Source: CADEER01 sp965216585
Lineage (GTDB): Bacteria > Desulfobacterota > Binatia > HRBIN30 > CADEER01
DNA: 64,000 nucleotides
Assembly: GCA_965216585.1 (NCBI GenBank)
Contig: CBDCGC010000003.1
Coordinates: 1,550,001 to 1,614,000, forward strand
Direction: 5' to 3'
Position 1 is the first letter of the stretch. Each line of letters begins with the position of its first letter. Positions 59,648 to 64,000 of this stretch are shown in pieces. Made by a program: the position numbers and the translations under genes. A model generated the notes under the pieces. It was not told the DNA's origin, did no database searches, and saw nothing but the letters and a program-made list of their open reading frames with translations.

Positions 59648-61677
59648 GCGGTGGCGACCTCCGGCGGATCGTAGCGTTTCCAGACGTCGTAGGCGCCGAA
59701 GCGCTTGTCGAGGTAGAACTCCTGGCGGAAGTAGGCCCAGAGAAAGGTGTGATAGGGGCGTCCGACATCGACGAAGTAGTCGTTTTCGTCGCTCGGAACG
59801 ATGAGGACGCGAACGCCGCTTTCCTCGATCTCCCTCACCAGTCGCAACTGCTCGTCGTAGGGAACGTTGTTGCTGAGAAAGTAGTCGTGACGCGTCGGAT
59901 TGTCGCGTTCCGAGGCGAAGTAGATCATCGGGAAGGCGGGAAAGGTGAAGATCGGCTCGCCGGCATCGGTCTCGCTCTGCAAGTAGTCGATGGCCTCGAT
60001 CAACGAGCGGCGCGTCTGCCGGTGCGTCTTCTCGTAGATCGGGAAGTAGACGTTCAGTCGGTCGAAGCGATACTCCTCGCGCGGCGTCGCGACGAGAGGG
60101 AACCCCTCGCCGTCTTTGCGAAACATGAAGATGCTATAGACCTTGGGCGCCACCTTGAGAGCTGCCGAAAAAAGCAGAAAGACGACAGCCGCCGACACGG
60201 CGAGGCGGCGCAGGGTCGGGCCATGGGCACCGAGCGCGGCCAGACGCGAGCTCGCTACCTGCAGCAGCCCCGCCGCCACCGCGTAGAGCAGGACCGCCGC
60301 TGACACGAAGTGGGCGGCGTCCATGCGCGGGTAGTACAACAGGTAGCTGCAGGCGGCCGTCCAGGTAAGCGCCAGAAATGCACCAGCGGGCGGATCACCG
60401 ACCCGTCGCTCGCCGCGCGCCTGTCGCCGGGCCAGCACTACGGCGCCTGCCAGAACCGGAAAAGCGAGATAGGCCAAGGCCATGTCGAGGGCCAGGCTGG
60501 ATTCGCGGTAGATACGCCACGGATTGTAGTGCAGCAAGAACAGCCGCTTCACCTCGATCCAGTGGTAGGCGACAAACGCCACGGTGCCGCCGAAGAGAAG
60601 CGCGCACGATCCGATCACCCAGATCCGCCCCCACGCCGGCGCCGTGCGCCAGCCGCGGCTCTCGATCAGGGCGGCGCAAGACCACGACACCAGAATCAGG
60701 GCGAGCAGAAAGGCAGCCAACTTGCCCGGCATCGGATGGGCGAGAAAGATCATCCGATCCACGTACTTGCCCCAGAAGAAAAGTGCGTTGACGAATTCTC
60801 CGAGGCCGATCTTGGCGGCGAAATAAATGAACCAGGGAAGGGTCGCGACGAGAAAGCCGAGCGTCATCCAGGCGGCGGACGAAAGTGCGACAGCGATCGC
60901 GGCGCGTGAAAAACGTCGCGACGCACCAATCCACGCCAGGCCGCCGATCGGCAGGACATACGCCGCCAGGGTCAGCACCGACGTAAACGTCCACGACAGC
61001 GCCAGCATGGAGAGCGGCATCAGCGACAGATAAGCGGCGCGCGCCAGACGCCACCCTCGCCCCTCATCTTCCCGGCCTTCGCACAACGGGTACGAGGCGA
61101 GGAAACCAGTTGCCGCCCACAGGAGAAAGACGCCGCCGTTTTGTTTGGTCAGCAGGGCGACGCCGCCGGTCGCTCCGACGGCGAACATCCAGGCAGCGCG
61201 GTGGCGCGGGCTGGCCGTTTCGCTCGATCGCAACAAGGCCCAGGCTGCAAACGAAAAGAAGAGGACCAGGTACCAGAGGGGATACGGCGTGTTGTGAAAC
61301 GCCATGTCGGCGATGTCGCCCGGCTGCAAGGTGAAGAAGAGCAGCGGTGGGATGACGGCGAACGGCCAAGCGGCGACACGGCGTGTCGCCAGAAAGAGCA
61401 GCACTCCGCTGAGCGAGTTGAGCACCGCCATATAGACGCGCGTCGCATCGAGCGATACGCCGACGAGCGAGAACAAGAGGGAGTGGAGATAGAGGGTCAC
61501 CGGCCCGTAGCCGGTAAAGAAGTCGCGATAGGGCACTTGGCCACGGTGGGTGCGCAAGTAGTGGTAGTAGAGGACGCCCTCGTCCTGGGCGAACCACCCC
61601 AACGAGCGAAACACCAGGAAGGTCGCGACGCCGGAGAAAAAGACGGCGACCGCGATCGCCGCGTCTTTCGACTTCAT
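59638..61677 (-). CDS. GT-C-like polytopic membrane protein, B3
   Basis: A 679-residue relative of B1 and B2. AQDEGVLYYHYLRTHRGQVP then YRD holds Asp32-Glu33 at the same spot, LLTKQNGG matches their SKQDxG loop, and YYPRMDAAHFVSAAVLLY corresponds to the D-W-x-H segment. About twelve helices fill residues 8-500. The C-terminal soluble part is about 130 residues and lacks the beta domain and GWExPxI ending of B1 and B2. ATG at 61677 is used; GTG 61686 is possible. It is the third gene of the operon GT4, GT2, B3. The neighbouring polyprenyl-phosphate-sugar synthase may supply its donor. Confidence 0.7.
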   Translation of the reverse strand: MKSKDAAIAVAVFFSGVATFLVFRSLGWFAQDEGVLYYHYLRTHRGQVPYRDFFTGYGPVTLYLHSLLFSLVGVSLDATRVYMAVLNSLSGVLLFLATRRVAAWPFAVIPPLLFFTLQPGDIADMAFHNTPYPLWYLVLFFSFAAWALLRSSETASPRHRAAWMFAVGATGGVALLTKQNGGVFLLWAATGFLASYPLCEGREDEGRGWRLARAAYLSLMPLSMLALSWTFTSVLTLAAYVLPIGGLAWIGASRRFSRAAIAVALSSAAWMTLGFLVATLPWFIYFAAKIGLGEFVNALFFWGKYVDRMIFLAHPMPGKLAAFLLALILVSWSCAALIESRGWRTAPAWGRIWVIGSCALLFGGTVAFVAYHWIEVKRLFLLHYNPWRIYRESSLALDMALAYLAFPVLAGAVVLARRQARGERRVGDPPAGAFLALTWTAACSYLLYYPRMDAAHFVSAAVLLYAVAAGLLQVASSRLAALGAHGPTLRRLAVSAAVVFLLFSAALKVAPKVYSIFMFRKDGEGFPLVATPREEYRFDRLNVYFPIYEKTHRQTRRSLIEAIDYLQSETDAGEPIFTFPAFPMIYFASERDNPTRHDYFLSNNVPYDEQLRLVREIEESGVRVLIVPSDENDYFVDVGRPYHTFLWAYFRQEFYLDKRFGAYDVWKRYDPPEVATAHS

Positions 61678-61730
61678 CCCTGTCACGACAAACTACCGAA
61701 GCGCGCGATTGCGAGAGCGCCCGGATCTCA

Positions 61731-62492
61731 TCAACGGGCGACTGTCGACACGGATCGCGGTGTCTGGTTGCGCACCATCCCCAAACGCAGCTTCCAGACG
61801 TTCCACATCGCCTCCCAGATGATGGCGCGGGAGAACTTGGTCTCACCGTGATCGCGGCCGTAGAAGATGATCGGCACTTCGCCAATGCGCAGCTTTCTCT
61901 TCTGACACCACCAGGTCATTTCGATCTGAAATGCGTAGCCCACGCTGAGGACTTCATCGAGATCAATGGCCTCCAATGCCTGGCGGCGGTAACATTTGAA
62001 GCCGCCCGTCAGGTCGGTGAAGGTCATGCCCGTAACCGCACGGGCATACCAGTTACCGAAGCTCGAGATCAGCAACCTGGTCAGATCCCAGTCGAGCACG
62101 CGAATACCGCCGACGTAGCGCGAGCCCAGAACGACGTCGTTTTCATCGGCCGCGGCTCGCAGCTCTGGTAGTTGATTCGGATTGTGAGAGTGGTCCGCGT
62201 CCATCTCGAGCACGAAGTCGTAGCCCGCCTCGAGAGCCCACTTGAAACCGGCGACATAGGCACGCCCCAGGCCCTGCTTCTCGGGCCGGTGCAAGACGTG
62301 CACCTGAGGATGCTCGCGCGCCAGCTCGTCGGCAACCTGGCCAGTACCGTCTGGAGAATTGTCGTCGACGACCAGAACATCGAAACCAATCGGCTGTTCC
62401 AAGATCAGCTCGACGAGCCTGGTCAGGTTGTGCCGTTCGTTGTACGTCGGCACGACGACGATCGAATCGTTTTTCGTCTTTTCTTTGGCCAT
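61731..62492 (-). CDS. Polyprenol-phosphate mannose synthase-like GT2
   Basis: A 253-residue short-form DPM1-like enzyme. VVVPTYNERHNLTRLVELIL, VVDDNSPDGTGQVADEL, LEMDADHSHNPNQLP (DxD), VVLGSRYVGGIRVLDWDL, FTDLTGGFKCYRR and IIFYGRDHGETKFS match bacterial polyprenol monophosphomannose synthases along their whole length. It is close to the enzyme at 15582-16346, suggesting a duplicated function. It lies 6 bases after the GT4 gene and about 50 bases before B3. It should make a polyprenyl-phosphate hexose at the cytoplasmic face. Confidence 0.9.
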   Translation of the reverse strand: MAKEKTKNDSIVVVPTYNERHNLTRLVELILEQPIGFDVLVVDDNSPDGTGQVADELAREHPQVHVLHRPEKQGLGRAYVAGFKWALEAGYDFVLEMDADHSHNPNQLPELRAAADENDVVLGSRYVGGIRVLDWDLTRLLISSFGNWYARAVTGMTFTDLTGGFKCYRRQALEAIDLDEVLSVGYAFQIEMTWWCQKRKLRIGEVPIIFYGRDHGETKFSRAIIWEAMWNVWKLRLGMVRNQTPRSVSTVAR

Positions 62493-62498
62493 GGCTCG

Positions 62499-63695
62499 CT
62501 ACTCTCTCCCGGCGCCCGTTCTCGCCTCGGCGACCGCTCGTTCGATGATCAACCGCATCTGCTCAGCTCTCGATTCCCAGTCGAAGTTCTTCGCCCAAGC
62601 CAAGGCCCCACGGCGCAGCTCTTCGAAGATCGTATCATCATCGAGCACCGCCTTGATGCGTTCCGCCCAGGCTCCTACGTCACCGTGAGGGACCAGGTGA
62701 CCGGTCATGCCGTCGCGCACGGCATCGCGCAGCCCAGGCGAGTCACTCGCAACGACCGGCGTACCGCAGGCAGCTGCCTCCGTCGTCGAAATCCCCCACC
62801 CCTCCTTGGGGCTCGGGTAGACGACCACGCGCGAGCGGCGCATCCATTCGATCTTCTCCTCTTCCGTCACGAAACCGCGAAAGTCGACCGCGGCGGCAAT
62901 CCCCAACTCGCGCGCCACCGACTCCAGGCGCGGCCGGTCATCCCCTTTGCCGAGCACGACCATACGCACATCGGGCACCTGGGCGCGGACCTCGGCAAAC
63001 GCCCGCAACACGTTGTCGACCTGCTTGTACCGCTTCAAGCGCCCGACGTACAAAACGATCGGCTCACGAGCACCCGGGGCCGGGCCTGCGAAGTCTTCGA
63101 GGTTCAAACCGGGGGGAACGACCTCGACCCAGCGCATGCGCACGCCGCGCCGCCGCAGGTCCTCAGCGGTGCTGTCGCTGAGAGCGACGAAGGCCTTGTC
63201 CCGATACACGCGTGGGATGAAGCGCTCGTACATCCAAACGTACGACGCCAGAATCGGGTTGGCCTCGCGAAACACGGTTTCGCCGAACAAGTGGAGAACG
63301 ACCGGCAACACCGGTGCATTGGAATAGAGAGGGAGAAAGAACGGAATCTTGCAAAGGTTCTCGATGAAGAGATCGACAGGTTCCTCGCGTGCCAGGCGGA
63401 GCGCGGCACGGGCGCTGGTGAAATTGGCCGTCGCTTTGTTGCCCGTCCGCAGGATGCGCAGATTCCCCTGCCGCTCCTCGGCCGGCAGGCCGGCGTCGCG
63501 CGCAGAGATCCAGGTCACCCGATGCCCGTGGTCGGCGATGCGACGAAAAATCTCGTGCATGTAGACCTCGGCACCTCCCGCTTCGGGATGATGGATGTCG
63601 CGATAGTCGAGAATCGCGATGTGCAGGGGCTCAGCCGGTGCATCACCAGGCTCCGCCGGAGCGCGTGCAAGCGCCGCGTTGACTGAATCAGCCAA
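62499..63695 (-). CDS. GT4 family glycosyltransferase
   Basis: A GT-B enzyme of about 398 residues. HIAILDYRDIHHPEAGGAEV is the N-terminal glycine-rich loop, IVLYVGRLKRYKQVDNVLRA and VVLGKGDDRPRLES lie in the C-terminal domain, and VVYPSPKEGWGISTTEAAAC is the E-x7-E donor-binding motif. It acts in the cytoplasm on an NDP-sugar; the acceptor is unknown. The start is uncertain. TTG 63695, after a G-rich stretch, is preferred: an ATG at 63881 is in frame but would cross a hairpin and overlap the divergent lipoprotein start at 63861. It heads the operon with the GT2 and B3 genes. Confidence 0.8.
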   Translation of the reverse strand: MADSVNAALARAPAEPGDAPAEPLHIAILDYRDIHHPEAGGAEVYMHEIFRRIADHGHRVTWISARDAGLPAEERQGNLRILRTGNKATANFTSARAALRLAREEPVDLFIENLCKIPFFLPLYSNAPVLPVVLHLFGETVFREANPILASYVWMYERFIPRVYRDKAFVALSDSTAEDLRRRGVRMRWVEVVPPGLNLEDFAGPAPGAREPIVLYVGRLKRYKQVDNVLRAFAEVRAQVPDVRMVVLGKGDDRPRLESVARELGIAAAVDFRGFVTEEEKIEWMRRSRVVVYPSPKEGWGISTTEAAACGTPVVASDSPGLRDAVRDGMTGHLVPHGDVGAWAERIKAVLDDDTIFEELRRGALAWAKNFDWESRAEQMRLIIERAVAEARTGAGRE

Positions 63696-63806
63696 GCCGC
63701 CCCCCGCTGCCGGCAACGCCAAAGGAAGGGGACCCGAGCGCGAAAATGGCGGCGCAAAATGGATCTTTGGCGGCGTAGGGGATAGCGTGGTCCATCGTAC
63801 GGAATC

Positions 63807-63827
63807 GCCCCGCCAGAAGGGCGGGGC
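63807..63827. promoter_or_regulatory. GC-rich hairpin in the divergent spacer before the GT4 gene
   Basis: A perfect 8-pair stem (GCCCCGCC with GGCGGGGC) around a five-base loop lies between the GT4 gene and the lipoprotein gene. No run of T follows on either strand, so a simple intrinsic terminator is unlikely; an untranslated-leader structure is possible. Confidence 0.35.
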
Positions 63828-63860
63828 CGCCCTCGCGGGCTGACCGGTTAGGAAACTCGA

Positions 63861-64000
63861 GTGAACATCGATTGTAGGCATGACCGGTCGTTCAATTGCA
63901 AGGATCGCCGGCGGCCGCGCTGGGCTCTAGTAGCGACCGCCGCCTGCGCGGCCCTGCTCTGCCAGTTTTCGTTGGGTTGCGAGGAGCGCGAGCGCCAGGA
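63861..64000 (+). CDS. Putative lipoprotein, N-terminal fragment
   Basis: A frame opening at GTG 63861, with AGGAAA 7 bases upstream, runs off the right edge without a stop (46 codons visible). After a basic N-terminus (KDRRRPRWALVATAACAALL) it reads CQFSLGCEERERQ, with S-L-G-C as a lipobox and the charged residues after the Cys expected of a mature lipoprotein. No family can be named from so short a piece. The unusually long, Cys-containing N-region leaves the exact start open. Confidence 0.5.
   Translation, partial: MNIDCRHDRSFNCKDRRRPRWALVATAACAALLCQFSLGCEERERQ

Noticed and set aside
63696..63881. Extending the GT4 gene to ATG 63881
   Set aside because: The extension has no resemblance to GT4 proteins, crosses a perfect 8-pair hairpin and would overlap a divergent lipoprotein start.

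Overview
This window comes from a GC-rich Gram-negative bacterium. The evidence for Gram-negative is a GT9 (heptosyltransferase-type) enzyme, lipobox proteins, O-antigen-type sugar genes and an MBOAT/SGNH O-acetylation pair. Third codon positions look mostly G or C by eye. The lineage cannot be fixed from sequence alone; one of the deep groups once placed in Deltaproteobacteria would fit, with low confidence. No tRNA, rRNA, CRISPR array, complete insertion sequence or phage gene was seen. No stretch longer than about 210 bases is left without a gene.

Layout. 1-934 (minus) is the end of a macromolecular-synthesis operon: rpsU, a CvpA-family gene and the start of dnaG. A GDPD gene follows (minus), then prmA opens a long plus-strand run to 13028: two GT2 glycosyltransferases, a DUF2304 membrane protein, a TMTC-like protein with TPRs, two tandem formylglycine-type sulfatases, an NAD-dependent epimerase and two methyltransferases. 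13032-16346 (minus) has a radical SAM enzyme, a GT9 enzyme and a polyprenyl-phosphate-sugar-synthase-like GT2. 16484-26067 holds tandem and inverted pairs of large membrane proteins, plus a small coupled gene at 21432-21746. 26144-28591 (plus) pairs a radical SAM enzyme with a zinc-ribbon methyltransferase. 28635-37461 (minus) is a seven-gene operon: GT2, oxidoreductase, aminotransferase, N-acetyltransferase, membrane protein, SGNH hydrolase, membrane protein. 37594-63695 alternates strands with a GT2-methyltransferase fusion, a GT39-like protein, the MBOAT/SGNH pair, three more large membrane proteins of one family (A3-A5), four alkaline-phosphatase-superfamily enzymes, another SGNH hydrolase, an acyltransferase, a third DEG-type membrane protein (B3), a GT2 and a GT4. 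A lipoprotein gene starts at 63861 and runs off the window.

How it may work. The region looks like a surface-glycan or glycolipid island built by repeated gene duplication. I count 13 large polytopic proteins with GT-C-like features. They fall into a five-member family (A1-A5), a three-member family (B1-B3), a tandem pair (C1, C2) and three singletons. Several GT2 enzymes resemble polyprenyl-phosphate-sugar synthases and could supply lipid-linked donor sugars. Sulfatase/phosphodiesterase-like and SGNH/MBOAT/acyltransferase proteins could trim or acylate the product outside the cytoplasm. No Wzx flippase, Wzy polymerase or Wzm/Wzt ABC exporter is recognisable, so this is not an ordinary complete O-antigen cluster. 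The role of the A and B families is inference.
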